From assembly GCA_019217005.1 (NCBI GenBank), contig JAHBNG010000031.1:62001-126000 (forward strand): a stretch of DNA of 64,000 nt, written 5' to 3'. Under the pieces are notes generated by a model. It made no database searches, was not told the DNA's origin, and saw only the letters and a program-made list of their open reading frames with translations. The position numbers were made by a program, and so were the translations under genes. Shown in pieces: positions 1 to 9,803 of this stretch (positions are counted from its first letter, which is position 1; every line of letters starts with the position of its first letter). This DNA comes from Chloroflexi bacterium TSY (GTDB taxonomy: Bacteria; Chloroflexota; Anaerolineae; Caldilineales; Caldilineaceae).

Positions 1-1
1 A

Positions 2-1474
2 GTCCATCTCGATACTTGTACCATAATAGAGTTAGGCAGCACGCCTTATATGCGTGGTCCCATAGCAGTCAACGAAGATTGGTCTCGCATTGTGTTGAAC
101 GAGATATATACAAGGGGTGACGTTGTTCTCTATATGTGGGAGTCAGAGAAGCCTCAGCTACGTCTGCTCTACGGAACGCCCTTGTCAGAGCGTGAATCAG
201 GCATAGACGTACCTCTGAACGGCATCGGTAGAGGGACGTTCGTATCGGATGATGGCCTGCTCTTTCGTACATCGCTCTTTACGCCTACCTACGGCCTAGG
301 CTACTTCAATGTGGCAAATGCGGATCCAGTTGAGCCAGTAGAAATCAGTGGGATCCATCACAGTGGTTACGGCGAGTTTGAGGGAATAAAAGAGATTGCG
401 CCCGGTCGTTACAACATTTCCTACAATATAGATGGTTGTTCGTGGGTTTATGAGGGGAGCTTTGATGAAAAGAACCTTCGTTTTACCATTACCAAGGTTC
501 TCTGTGGTGCCGGCACTCTTGCTGAAGGGGTGCTTGCAGCCCTCGACTTCGACAAGACCAGTGATCGCTATACCGCAGCCTTCTCTACAGCGACTGCCCC
601 TTCGCAGCTCTATCTTATTGCGAATGGTACTCCTACGCCCCGAACAAATGAACGCATTCTTGGTATCCCACAACAGATGCTTGCTTCGGGCGAAGATACC
701 TCATACCCCAGTCATGATGGCTTGCGGATCTCGGCACGTCTCTACCTGCCTACATCGGACCTTGGTTTTGAGGGTCCACGTCCTGTCGTCTTTTACATTC
801 ATGGAGGTCCACAAAGCCAGGAACGCCCGGACTTTACCTGGTTCTCCATGCCCCTCATTCAGTTCTTCACGCTCACCGGCATTGCTGTCTTTGTGCCCAA
901 CGTGCGCGGCAGCAGTGGCTATGGGATCGAGTACATGAAACATGTCGATCGGGATTGGGGTGGCAACGACCGATTGGACCACTTGGCAGCCTTCGACCAC
1001 CTCCGAGCAGATCCGCGCCTGGACATGGATCGGATAGGTGTCATGGGGCGTTCCTATGGCGGCTATATGACATTGACATTGGCTGCTCGTCATCCCGAAT
1101 TGTGGAAGGCGGCGTGTGATATGTTTGGTCCATACAGCCTCTTCTCCTTTCTCGAACGTCTGCCGCCCGCATGGCGCACTTATTTTGAGATGTCCATGGG
1201 GCATCCCGAAAAAGACAAAGAAATGTTAACGGAACGCTCTCCTCATACCTGGTTGCATCAGTTGGCGTGTCCCATGTTGGTCATTCAGGGTGCCAACGAT
1301 CCGCGCGTGGTCGAAAGTGAGTCAAGCGATCTAGTTGAAAACCTACGTAGCCAAGGGAAAGAGATCGAGTATCTCGTTTTTGAGGATGAGGGGCATGATG
1401 TGATCAAATATCACAATAAGGTGCGTTGTTACAATCAGATCGTGGATTTCTTTGCGCGGCATTTGCAGCCATGA
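2..1474 (+). CDS. S9 prolyl oligopeptidase family peptidase (5' truncated by window)
   Basis: Serine peptidase or acylaminoacyl-peptidase of the S9 family, hydrolysing short peptides, probably in the cytoplasm. The frame is open from base 2 with no stop, so the gene begins outside the window; the first visible Met is at base 50. The first half (to about base 680) reads as the end of a beta-propeller, the rest as an alpha/beta hydrolase. The catalytic triad is visible: Ser in GRSYGGY (codon at 1052), Asp in GANDPRV (1298) and His in DEGHDV (1394). HGGPQSQ is the usual oxyanion-region motif. The next gene is convergent. Family assignment is secure; the substrate is unknown. Confidence 0.9.
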   Translation, partial: VHLDTCTIIELGSTPYMRGPIAVNEDWSRIVLNEIYTRGDVVLYMWESEKPQLRLLYGTPLSERESGIDVPLNGIGRGTFVSDDGLLFRTSLFTPTYGLGYFNVANADPVEPVEISGIHHSGYGEFEGIKEIAPGRYNISYNIDGCSWVYEGSFDEKNLRFTITKVLCGAGTLAEGVLAALDFDKTSDRYTAAFSTATAPSQLYLIANGTPTPRTNERILGIPQQMLASGEDTSYPSHDGLRISARLYLPTSDLGFEGPRPVVFYIHGGPQSQERPDFTWFSMPLIQFFTLTGIAVFVPNVRGSSGYGIEYMKHVDRDWGGNDRLDHLAAFDHLRADPRLDMDRIGVMGRSYGGYMTLTLAARHPELWKAACDMFGPYSLFSFLERLPPAWRTYFEMSMGHPEKDKEMLTERSPHTWLHQLACPMLVIQGANDPRVVESESSDLVENLRSQGKEIEYLVFEDEGHDVIKYHNKVRCYNQIVDFFARHLQP

Positions 1475-1640
1475 TCCACCCGAATGGGTTGCACTCAGGT
1501 CAATCAACTTGTCGACAAATTGTCAACTGCGTGCGACGCATTCCAGCAATTTCAAAATTTCAAATGAGGCCGTTCCAGGTAACTGTCACTCCCGAATGGG
1601 CGGAAAAGGTTGATAAACTTTCGTCCTCACAGCACCTCAA

Positions 1641-1673
1641 GTGACGGTCGCCTTTGCGGAAGGCGACCGTCAC
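1641..1673. terminator. Perfect 14-bp stem-loop between convergent genes
   Basis: Arms 1641-1654 and 1660-1673 are perfectly complementary around a 5-base loop. The hairpin lies between the S9 peptidase and the convergent oxidoreductase. There is no T-tract on either side, so it may slow or terminate transcription in both directions, or protect 3' ends, rather than act as a classic intrinsic terminator. The rest of 1475-1802 shows nothing recognisable. Confidence 0.5.
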
Positions 1674-1802
1674 CTAACGACCCCGCGGGCGTACACTTCT
1701 ACCGAAACGTGGGAGATTTCGCTTCTTGATTCTGGTATAGGTCGCTCTTTTGACTCTTGTCCCGCCAGAGACAGGACCTACGAAAAGCGGTCACAATTTT
1801 GG

Positions 1803-2804
1803 TTACATGGATGAGGAGAGCATTACTGCTGATCTTGTCCGCTCAGACTCAATTGCAGCGTCAATAATCTCCAAGCCTCGCAGACCATCTTGACCAGTTA
1901 CCAAGGGTGCCTCACCAGCCGCAATCTGCGCCAAGAAGGAATGAATGTGGCTCACAAGCGAATCGTAAAAGGTAATGTTCTCTGTCCAATAACTGGGCCG
2001 AAAAGTTTTGGATTCATCTGGATTGGTCCAGAGTTTGACCCCAAGCATGACATCCTCAACAGAGATGATTCCTTTCCTGCCGCCGACTTCCGTCAATTCC
2101 CAGGTACGTTGGGGCGCTTGTCGCCACCCGCTCACGATCGACCCTACAGCGCCGTTGTCAAACTGAAACGAGAGCGTTAAATCATGTACCACTCCTGGCT
2201 CTTGTTGTGGCGCAAAGAAGCTATGTACGGAGACGATTTCACCGCACAAGAAACGCAGCAGATCGATGTGATGGGAAAGGAGAGCAGTCAATATGGTGTA
2301 AGGTTTGGCGACTTTGGCGGATAGCGGAAATCCATCGGTGACGCGGATCATTCCATAACGTATGTCGCCGATTCGACCTGCTTTGATCAGCTCGTGCGCT
2401 TTCTGATAGCCGAAACCAAAGCGACGGTTATAATCGATGGCCAGATGCCGCTCATGCTTCGTGGCGGCCTCTACCATCTTTTTCGCATCATCCAGGCTCG
2501 TCGCCATCAGTTTTTCACAGAAGACGTGGCAACCGGCTTCGACCGCTTGGATAACTGGTTCAACGTGTTGGTCATCCGACGTGGCCACCGTAACGGCATC
2601 GAGTGACTCTGTGGCAAATAGATCATCGAGGCTCGCGTATGCATGTATATCCGTTCCGCTAGTGAGCCGTCGAGCACGCTCCACATCAACATCGCAGACA
2701 GCAACGAGCGTCGCATGTTCCGATTGACGAATGGCTGCCACGTGACGCGTGCCAATCGCGCCACAACCGATTACGGCAGTACGTGGTTTTTGCTGAGTGG
2801 TCAT
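1803..2804 (-). CDS. Gfo/Idh/MocA family oxidoreductase
   Basis: NAD(P)-dependent oxidoreductase of 333 residues, normal for the family, likely acting on a sugar, sugar acid or cyclitol. The N-terminus has the Rossmann motif VIGCGAIGTRH, followed by the family's EK motif (CEKLMATS) near residue 97 and a C-terminal beta-sheet domain. It starts 33 bp after the UxaA-family gene on the same strand, so the two are probably co-transcribed and share a sugar-acid pathway. No strong ribosome site precedes the ATG. The exact substrate cannot be read from sequence. Confidence 0.88.
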   Translation of the reverse strand: MTTQQKPRTAVIGCGAIGTRHVAAIRQSEHATLVAVCDVDVERARRLTSGTDIHAYASLDDLFATESLDAVTVATSDDQHVEPVIQAVEAGCHVFCEKLMATSLDDAKKMVEAATKHERHLAIDYNRRFGFGYQKAHELIKAGRIGDIRYGMIRVTDGFPLSAKVAKPYTILTALLSHHIDLLRFLCGEIVSVHSFFAPQQEPGVVHDLTLSFQFDNGAVGSIVSGWRQAPQRTWELTEVGGRKGIISVEDVMLGVKLWTNPDESKTFRPSYWTENITFYDSLVSHIHSFLAQIAAGEAPLVTGQDGLRGLEIIDAAIESERTRSAVMLSSSM

Positions 2805-2837
2805 GATTGTGAATGTATGATGAGTCTCTATAGTCCC

Positions 2838-5567
2838 TCAAGTAGAAATCCCCAACCACCCCCGCGTCAGCTGGAAATCAGTGTTGTTTTGTGCCAAAGA
2901 TATTGGCTCTCCCTGCCCAGAAACAATTGCAGATATCAAGCGTAGTATTTTGCCAGCCCAATCCGCAGAATTTCCCTCTAAAACAAGATCGATTTCGTTC
3001 TGTGATTGCCTGTTTCCAACCAACAGAACAGGAACAAAAGGATGGCCAGTACGTGGCTTGTCCGTACAGCCCACAAGCGCGTCAACTCCCGTCGCCCCCA
3101 GACCCGTGAGCGTTTCCGTCCAGTGATTTGTGGGCATCTCCATGAGATGAAAACCTGGCTCTTGGACTGATTGACCATATGCAAGGGTCGGCAGCGGTTT
3201 TTGGGTTAAAGAAAGTGCCTTGAGAAATCTAGGTGAATCCACCAGTGCACCGTTGTCTGGTATGACGACCGTGCCGCCGGCACCGACAACGAGTTGCGTT
3301 ACTTCCGCCATACTGATCGCAAATTCTTCGACCCAATGCTCCATGGCAGGATCCCTTTCTGTCAGATCTGGTTCGACGAAGAGGGCGACAGAAAGCGCTC
3401 GACTACTAGTATCGCGAGACGATTTGACGATATGCTCTGCGCAGAAATATGTGCTGATCTTTTCCGTCACTTTCTCGATGCCACCATCCAACTGAACACT
3501 TGCCCATCCAAAGCTTTCGGCGGATAGCCCCGCTTCATCTAACAATGAGTGCAGATAGTCATTGTGGGCTTTTTCACATCCATGTTCCAAAAAGAGGCAT
3601 GCTCCAACCAACGGATGGGTGGCATAGCCAATCATGGTTTTGGCATAGATTTCGCGCGTGGATGCAAACGCAACGCCACATCCCTCGGTATGAACCAGTG
3701 TCGCAAAACGAGACAGCGCTGGTTGCTCGCCCCTATCCATTTCATTCAGCCGTGCCGCGGCCAATCGCGCAATCTGTCCAGAACAAAGGCTTGTTGGCAG
3801 AATCAGACCAATTTTAGCATGATTTCGCTGGGGACGATTCAGCGTCGCAAGGCTATCCTCTGTATCACTCATTTCCCATTGACCAGCATCTGAATCAAGA
3901 ATTCCAATTTGAATGGGACACCCATCCGGTTTCATCCGCTCCAAAATCAGCGGCAAACGACTCCGATCTTGCTGCTGCCAATTGCGCCAGATCGAAATCT
4001 GGGAATGACCGGCACGTTCGCCCTTGCTTGGTTGCCCCGACGCAATGTCAATCAACAGATCGACTGTCTCTTGCGTGAGCTGCTCCATACTTGTCCCATC
4101 AAGATAAGCGCCAGCATTCACATCCATTTCTTGCGAAAGCAGCTCATACCGCTGGGTCGTTGTCATGACTTTGATGGTCGGGACGAACGGAAAGTTGGTG
4201 ATCGAACCATTGCCCGTGACAAAGATGATTAAGTTTGAGCCACCAGCGACCTGTCCGGCAATACTCTCCAGGTCATTGCCAGGCGTATTCATGAAAAAAT
4301 ATCCCGGTTCCATCATGCGTTCGCCGTAATCGACCACATAATCAAGCCGCACGTCAGGGTGTTTTTTCATGGCCGCGCCGATGGACTTGAGTGCAATATT
4401 GTAGAGACCGCGATACTTATTGCCGCCTGATGGATTCCCTTCAGCAGATTGTCCGTGCCACGACAGCCGCTCCTTAAATTCGGCAATATAGTTCAAGAAG
4501 GTTTGCGCCGTCCCAAGGTCCCGAACATTTTGCAGGACATACGCTTCCGAGCCAATCAGTTCGTCCGTCTCCGCTAGATTCGCTCGACCACCAGACCGGA
4601 TGATCTCTTTGGCAACGTTGGATGCCAATGGATTGCCAGAGATACCGGAAAAAGCATCGGAACCGCCACACTGGAGTGCAATTGAGAGACGGGCAATCGA
4701 TTCGGGTGTTCGTCGGAGATCATTGATTTTGGGCAACCATGCTTCCACGATATTTGCCCCTCGTGCTAGGTCATCGTCCCAATTACCTGATGGCGTATAA
4801 AAATGATGCACAACATCATTGAGTGGGTACTCATTGTCCTCCATGTACTGCTTCAACACCCGATTGTTAATGTTATCTGTCTCGAGATCGACTGCAAGCA
4901 CAGCCGCCACATTGGGATGCACGATCAATCCAGCCAGCGTGCGCAACAGAAAATCTCGGTTGTTGATTCGCTCATAACCGCTCCCTTCAGTGTGGGCAAT
5001 TGGGACAATCCCATCCAGATTGGAGAACCCCCGGGTTGCTGGTTGCAACCGTTCGGCGAGAGTCCGTGCATAGCTAGCCGTGCTGGACGTTGTCCCCAGG
5101 ATCACAATCATGTTACGGGTGCCGACACCGCGGGCACGACTCCGTCGATAGCCCATAAAGGTGCGTTCAGAGCCAGAACGCTCCACTTGCTTTCCTGGCT
5201 GAAAGAATGCTTCATTGACCTGATGAGGCACAATACGGTCGCGAAAATTTGGCCTCGGGGGCAGATGAAAATCAAGCGAGCGACCATTCAATGCCTCCAA
5301 CATTCCTTCATTGCAGACATATTGACCTGGCATGATAGGCTCTGTGGCAATGCCAAACGGAACGCCCCATGACAGGAGAGCTTCGTTTTGTGCAATTGGT
5401 TTGATCGCAAAACGATGCCCAACAAGAACGGTGAAGTCCAGGGTAAACGTCAGTTCGTTAAGATTTATGAATGTTCCAGCAGGCAAAATTCGTGTGGCAA
5501 TGGCAACGTTATCGCCAGAAAGGGGAAGACGTCCGACAGATGAAAATGAGATAGGTGGATGGACCAT
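2838..5567 (-). CDS. UxaA-family (altronate/galactarate dehydratase-like) hydrolase, double-length
   Basis: About 909 residues. The N-terminal 80 or so form a SAF domain. A UxaA-type catalytic half follows with the family's HTEGSGYE and MNTPGND motifs, then from about residue 640 a second, related half with HTEGCGVAFAS and FLEHGCEKAHND. Typical UxaA is about 500 residues, so this is an internally duplicated form. Expected chemistry is dehydration of a sugar acid using a divalent metal. The frame stays open upstream into the neighbouring IS, but the conserved N-terminus begins at the ATG at 5565-5567. The IS end lies only 3 bp before that ATG, so the native ribosome site has been lost. Confidence 0.8.
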   Translation of the reverse strand: MVHPPISFSSVGRLPLSGDNVAIATRILPAGTFINLNELTFTLDFTVLVGHRFAIKPIAQNEALLSWGVPFGIATEPIMPGQYVCNEGMLEALNGRSLDFHLPPRPNFRDRIVPHQVNEAFFQPGKQVERSGSERTFMGYRRSRARGVGTRNMIVILGTTSSTASYARTLAERLQPATRGFSNLDGIVPIAHTEGSGYERINNRDFLLRTLAGLIVHPNVAAVLAVDLETDNINNRVLKQYMEDNEYPLNDVVHHFYTPSGNWDDDLARGANIVEAWLPKINDLRRTPESIARLSIALQCGGSDAFSGISGNPLASNVAKEIIRSGGRANLAETDELIGSEAYVLQNVRDLGTAQTFLNYIAEFKERLSWHGQSAEGNPSGGNKYRGLYNIALKSIGAAMKKHPDVRLDYVVDYGERMMEPGYFFMNTPGNDLESIAGQVAGGSNLIIFVTGNGSITNFPFVPTIKVMTTTQRYELLSQEMDVNAGAYLDGTSMEQLTQETVDLLIDIASGQPSKGERAGHSQISIWRNWQQQDRSRLPLILERMKPDGCPIQIGILDSDAGQWEMSDTEDSLATLNRPQRNHAKIGLILPTSLCSGQIARLAAARLNEMDRGEQPALSRFATLVHTEGCGVAFASTREIYAKTMIGYATHPLVGACLFLEHGCEKAHNDYLHSLLDEAGLSAESFGWASVQLDGGIEKVTEKISTYFCAEHIVKSSRDTSSRALSVALFVEPDLTERDPAMEHWVEEFAISMAEVTQLVVGAGGTVVIPDNGALVDSPRFLKALSLTQKPLPTLAYGQSVQEPGFHLMEMPTNHWTETLTGLGATGVDALVGCTDKPRTGHPFVPVLLVGNRQSQNEIDLVLEGNSADWAGKILRLISAIVSGQGEPISLAQNNTDFQLTRGWLGIST

Positions 5568-5570
5568 AAA

Positions 5571-7069
5571 CTTTACTTTCTGGTAAAGGCTTGAGTGACA
5601 AAGGGCAAACCGAAAGGGGCGGAAAAAAGAATCCACCCTGAAAAAACGGGATAAAATGTAAAAATAGTGCTCGGCTAGTTTAAGCAGCGGCATTGAGGCG
5701 GCGATGAGCGAGAACGCCTTTAGGGAAATGGTGTGAAACCGAGGCCTTTTTCCGAAAGTCAGGGTCGAGTTGGTCAGGAGTTGGAAAAAGAGCACTCGAG
5801 AGAACACGGCGCAGCCTGCCGGGAGTGGATTGAGGCTCTCGATCCCAGTAGCCAGTCGGTATGGGAGGAAGAGAAGCGGCTAAATGGGAAAGAAGATTGC
5901 CAGCAAGCAGCCCCAGTTCAGGTAAGCGGAAACAAGCCTCATCGGCATGAACAAATTGACGATGTAAGCCAATCATCTGCTTGGAAGCCAAGGGGGGGGA
6001 GGTTCAACAGGCCAGCGTTCCAGGTAGACAAGATAAATGGTTTCAGGCTGCAAAGTCATAACGGTCGCCAAAACCAAAGGTGTGTTGTAGGCCGGATCCT
6101 GAATGACGTAAATCGAGTAGGTACGGTTGGCTGTATCCACCTTGGTTGTTCTGGGGACGAGATTGTGCCATGCTTGATAGCAAATCAGGCGACCACTATA
6201 GAGAAAGCGACCAGACGAGTCCGGAGTTGTAGCCTCGAGTCGCTTTCCTTATAGCTGCGAGAGCGGTCGCACAATATCACCATATTCAGGTGGTCTGCCT
6301 TTTCCTTTGCGTTTGGGGAACTCATTGCGGCGCACTGTGCAGTTAATGGCTTCCCGCAGGACAAATCGGTCTATGCCGCTTTCTAGCATTTCTCTGATTG
6401 TAAACCCGGCATCGACCACCGCCACTTCGTCTGACTCCAGTGATTTCTTCGTCTCTTTCAGCAGCTTTTTCCGAAACTCACTTTCCTTTGTTCCAACCGT
6501 GCATCTCATGATTGCCTTGAGCAGTGGCACTCGCTTCCCGCCTATCTCCCCGAGCTTATCATCACTCCAAAGATGAGCGGGCAATGCCCGACGAGCCGTT
6601 GAGTTATAGAGTCGGTTCACTTTCCCTTGCAGCTTCGGTCGCCAGAACCCTGTGATATCTATGCTTTTCACTCGGTACCCTTCTAACTTTTTTGCCTCCC
6701 ATTCCCTTTCCACTCCACTTCTTCTTGCCACGACCCCAGCAGACTTGTGATATCCCATGATCCATATCGAAAGCTCCACCAGCTTCGCCGGAGCTCCTCA
6801 TCTTCAAACCCGCTTTCTTTCAATGCGCTATGGATTGCTCCTCGACTTTTCAGAAACGACCCATTCAGCATTGCCCACATCAGACGCATTACATTTACGT
6901 TTGTTCCCATCGGCGTTACTTGCAATACATTCATCAGTGCTGCTATAGTTATTTCTGGTGCGGTTAGCATTCCTTCCTCCTTTTTGGGTTCTCTACCTTT
7001 AGGATGAACTGCTAACCGCTTTTTGTCACATTTCTCACCTCATCTCTTTTCTTTTACCAGAAAGTAAAG
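5571..7069 (-). mobile_element. IS4-type insertion sequence, copy 1
   Basis: A 1499-bp element bounded by perfect 17-bp inverted repeats, CTTTACTTTCTGGTAAA at 5571 and its complement ending at 7069. It is nearly identical, in inverted orientation, to the copy at 36199-37692. The 5-bp length difference is explained at least in part by a tandem GTGGA duplication near 6714 that breaks the transposase frame. Flanking bases do not form a clear target duplication, unlike copy 2. The element abuts the start codon of the UxaA-family gene. Confidence 0.92.
5680..6970 (-). pseudogene. IS4-family transposase, frameshifted (copy 1)
   Basis: DDE transposase reading frame starting MLTAPEITIAALMN at 6970 and ending near 5680, now in at least three frames. 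Asp-containing motifs SIDITGF and VAVVDAGF are visible. The IS4 signature Y-x2-R-x3-E-x6-K is present as YLERWPVEHPPLASK, although the reading frame is broken before it. One break is a 5-bp tandem duplication near 6714; another lies around 6245-6255. The breaks differ from those of copy 2, so the two copies decayed separately or carry different sequencing errors. Confidence 0.85.
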
Positions 7070-7169
7070 TTAAAGGATCCTTGTGATTCTCAGTCGATCC
7101 AAAATGTGTCTTGTGTTCGCCGAGTCGCCATGCATGGCGCAGCGTTCTCTAAGGCCGATCAAATTTTTA

Positions 7170-7245
7170 AATGATCCACAGATGGACGGGATTGACTAGA
7201 TTTTCTCTTTCTAATCCTGTAAATCTTGTCCATCTGTGGATCATT
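7170..7245. repeat. Palindromic repeat with 18-bp perfect arms
   Basis: Arms AATGATCCACAGATGGAC (7170-7187) and its exact complement (7228-7245) enclose a further imperfect inverted repeat centred on TTTTCTCTTT. It lies in the 528-bp gap 7070-7597, which has no gene. It appears to interrupt another repeat: the bases left of it (from about 7113) resemble 52300-52345, and those right of it resemble 21109-21179. A run of six T follows at about 7248. Confidence 0.75.
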
Positions 7246-7261
7246 GATTTTTTGGAATCGC

Positions 7262-7331
7262 CTAATGCGGCTATGCTCGACCGAAACCAGCGTTAGAGGA
7301 TGACCTATTCCACGAGAATTTGAATCGACTG
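7262..7331. repeat. Intergenic repeat fragment shared with 21109-21179
   Basis: The stretch CTAATGC..., then CGACCGAAACC, then TTCCACG, GAATTTG and CTGA, recurs in the same order after the 150-bp element at 20966-21115. About three quarters of positions match by eye. It has no reading frame and is probably the remnant of an older palindromic element. Nothing else is recognised between here and 7597. Confidence 0.5.
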
Positions 7332-7597
7332 ATTCTGGGTTTGTTTGAAAACTTTGGGTTCAAGAAAATTGACAGTATAACATGGATCTCAATCCTCTCC
7401 TGAATCTCTCCCGGGCAATTTCCTAAAATAATGGGTTGTCTGAGGAATTGTGTGGGTTTCAGTTGGTTTGTTGGTTAGATAGTTGGTGAACAAACCAGCA
7501 AACCATCCAACATTTACCCCACAAAACGTCACAGAACCAAATAATGCCATGAGTTGAGAGAATAAGGAACCCATCGCAATTTCTCTGAGCCGATCTC

Positions 7598-9016
7598 TCA
7601 ATGTGGTATAGTGTCTTTCGGCAAAGGAGAAACGTACGCTTTGCCTCGTTGTGCCTGCTCGAATTCTTTGCGTGCAGCTGCTAACACGCTCGGTTTCGTC
7701 ATGAGTTCAAGGCTCGTCAAAGCCAGTGCTTTGGCGGCAAAAAGCATTCCCTTAAAGCCAATACTCGACCCAGATGAAGCCACTGTTTGCCAGCTATGAG
7801 GGGGTGTTCCCAGTGGCCAGCAACAGGTTCGTAATTGCCCCGTAGGTGTAATCCGGCTGACATCTGCTACTTCAGTCGATCCAGAAGAGGTTCCAGGGTT
7901 TGGCACATGCGGCAACACATCTTCCCAGAGTGGATTCTCAACAGCAGTCGGATCGAGTGTAAGCGTCGTTCCTTCCTCTATTTTGTCGAACTCGTGATTC
8001 ACCGAACCATCGGGGAAGGTCTCTTGTAATTGTTTCGCAAAGGCTCGTTCCTGGTCCGTAAAACGCAGATCGTCAATCTCTTGCATCTTTTCGAGCATAA
8101 TGTTGGAAATAACGCTGTTGGACAATAATTCATAGCACCCCGTCACAAAGTCGATGTCGTGAGTCGTGCCGCTCATTAGTGCGGCCCCTTTGGCGATATC
8201 TAACATGCGGGCATAAATTGCCTCTACCTGCTCCCGGCGAGGCGCACGGACAAAGTACCAAATTTGCGCATAAGCGGGCACCACATTTGGCGCTTGACCA
8301 CCACTCGTGATCACGCTATGAATACGTGCTTCTTGGATGATGTGTTCACGCAAATAGTTGACACCGACATCCATCAACATTGCACCATCCAATGCACTAC
8401 GTCCTAATTCGGGTGCCACACCGGCATGGGACGCTCTACCATGAAAATTGACTTTGAAGGAATTCATCGCAAGGGATGAACCCGCCCAGACGACGTTCAC
8501 GGAGCCAGGATGCCAGCCCAATGCAGCATCCAAATCATCAAATACTCCATCACGGGCCATGAAGGTTTTGCCGACAAGTGTCTCCTCTGCTGGACAACCA
8601 TAGTAGCGAATTGTCCCAGGGATTTGCTCGGTTTCCATGATCGTCTTGAGCGAGAGCGCTGCGCCAAGGCAAGCCGTGCCGAAGAGATTGTGCCCACAGC
8701 CGTGACCTGGACCGCCATTCACAATTGGATCGACTTCTGTAGACAAATTTTGCGATAAACCCGGTAACGCATCATATTCACCGAGGAATCCAACAATAGG
8801 CTTTCCCTCTCCCCAGGTGGCGACAAATGCAGTCGGCATTTGGCCGACGCCGCGTTCTACCGCAAAACCGGCATTCTCCAGTTCCTCAGAGAGAAGCCTG
8901 CTGGCAAAAGTCTCTTCCAACGCGATCTCGGGATGATCCCAGATCTCTTTGGCCACATATGATAATTTCTCATCTTGATCATTTAAATACCCCAAAATTT
9001 TCTCGCTTGCCTTCAT
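7598..9016 (-). CDS. M20 family metal-dependent amidohydrolase (AbgB-like)
   Basis: About 472 residues. Hydrolyses an amide such as an aminoacyl- or p-aminobenzoyl-glutamate-type substrate, using two metal ions. Visible metal and catalytic motifs: FLGEYDALPGL, GHGCGHNLFG and CPAEETLVGK, then the dimerisation domain with NSFKVNFHGRASHAG, and a late GSTEVADVS. The start chosen is the ATG at 9014-9016, preceded by GAGGAAA at good spacing; an in-frame ATG at 9040 has no such site. It stands alone between repeat-rich gaps. Substrate is uncertain. Confidence 0.88.
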   Translation of the reverse strand: MKASEKILGYLNDQDEKLSYVAKEIWDHPEIALEETFASRLLSEELENAGFAVERGVGQMPTAFVATWGEGKPIVGFLGEYDALPGLSQNLSTEVDPIVNGGPGHGCGHNLFGTACLGAALSLKTIMETEQIPGTIRYYGCPAEETLVGKTFMARDGVFDDLDAALGWHPGSVNVVWAGSSLAMNSFKVNFHGRASHAGVAPELGRSALDGAMLMDVGVNYLREHIIQEARIHSVITSGGQAPNVVPAYAQIWYFVRAPRREQVEAIYARMLDIAKGAALMSGTTHDIDFVTGCYELLSNSVISNIMLEKMQEIDDLRFTDQERAFAKQLQETFPDGSVNHEFDKIEEGTTLTLDPTAVENPLWEDVLPHVPNPGTSSGSTEVADVSRITPTGQLRTCCWPLGTPPHSWQTVASSGSSIGFKGMLFAAKALALTSLELMTKPSVLAAARKEFEQAQRGKAYVSPLPKDTIPH

Positions 9017-9076
9017 TGATTTCCTCACTGTTCGTACCATTTATAGGCTGTGGCAGTAATGACGAGCCATATCATT

Positions 9077-9130
9077 AAAACTTCGGACAATCATCTCAAT
9101 TTCTATCGAGAGACGACTGTCCGAAGTTTT
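9077..9130. repeat. Palindrome with 13-bp perfect arms
   Basis: Arms AAAACTTCGGACA (9077-9089) and complement (9118-9130) around a centre TTTCTATCGAGAGA. It lies about 60 bp upstream of the M20 start codon on the minus strand and could be an RNA hairpin in its leader or a mobile palindrome. Confidence 0.65.
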
Positions 9131-9143
9131 AGAGATACCCCTT

Positions 9144-9312
9144 TCGGTTCTGTTGACATTTAGGCCAATCCAGAAAAACAAATATCAACAGCTTCTAGAA
9201 GCGTCAATCAACTTTAGCATTTTGAGATAAAACGCACCAATTCACGGTTGCATAGATTCATCCACAACCGTACCAGATGAATCGTGAATACGCTAAACGT
9301 CAACAGAATCTA
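9144..9312. repeat. Palindromic element with ends TCGGTTCTGTTGACATTTAG
   Basis: The left end at 9144-9163 matches, inverted, the right end at 9293-9312 (about 16 of 20 bases). The identical 20-mer, inverted, forms the end of another element at 62913-62932. The right end here also supplies the last codons and stop of the small gene at 9293-9505. No reading frame is contained. Confidence 0.6.
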
Positions 9313-9505
9313 AAGCGATCTGTTTGATGTCGTCTGTCACCTGAGTTGACTGACAGACATGGATATGCGGCAAGCGGATTCGATATCGACGAACAATGCC
9401 GCGAACTCGAATGGTTGTCCCTTTGCCTTTTACTGGCTCGTAGCGCTCATGCTTGATGCTTTGTCCCACCAACTGTCTAAGATTCAGGATAGTCCGGTTA
9501 TACAT
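9293..9505 (-). CDS. Small hypothetical protein, 70 aa
   Basis: Not recognised. The ATG at 9503-9505 has a strong GGAGGA site 5-6 bases upstream, which decides the start over the in-frame ATG at 9538. The protein is basic in the middle (VKGKGTTIRVRGIVRRYRIR) and might be a small beta-barrel or nucleic-acid-binding fold. Its last residues (DSVDV) and stop codon come from the end of a palindromic repeat, so the ancestral C-terminus was probably different. Real coding is likely because of the ribosome site, but not certain. Confidence 0.55.
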   Translation of the reverse strand: MYNRTILNLRQLVGQSIKHERYEPVKGKGTTIRVRGIVRRYRIRLPHIHVCQSTQVTDDIKQIALDSVDV

Positions 9506-9701
9506 CGATTCCTCCAGTGCTATGCTTCTCGGCCGCATTCGAGAATTTCAATTCATACATATTTCTGTGTTCTATTATACACTAACGCACAAAAGACACA
9601 TTTTTTGCCACTTGTGAACCTTAAAATTTTGCAATACTTCGATTGCTCACTGAGTCAAGGCGAAATTTTCGACATATATGGCAAAAATGCTTTCTTGATA
9701 T

Positions 9702-9719
9702 CTTGTCATTGTTGACAAG
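9702..9719. promoter_or_regulatory. Operator-like palindrome CTTGTCA-N4-TGACAAG
   Basis: Perfect 7-bp arms around TTGT, in the 400-bp gap 9506-9905 upstream of the sigma-factor gene. It contains a TTGACA hexamer but no well-spaced -10 box was found. It may be a regulator site for the sigma/CHAT cassette. Confidence 0.35.
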
Positions 9720-9803
9720 GTCTATTGCGGCTGGACAAAAAATAAGCTAGAATTGCCCTACATTTTGGGAAGATTCGCAACTTTTTACGCCGTTTAATAT
9801 GGA

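Noticed and set aside
2838..5807. A 989-aa version of the UxaA-family protein starting at 5807
   Set aside because: The first 80 codons are antisense-free IS sequence; family homology begins at the Met at 5567 and the IS boundary lies 3 bp before it.
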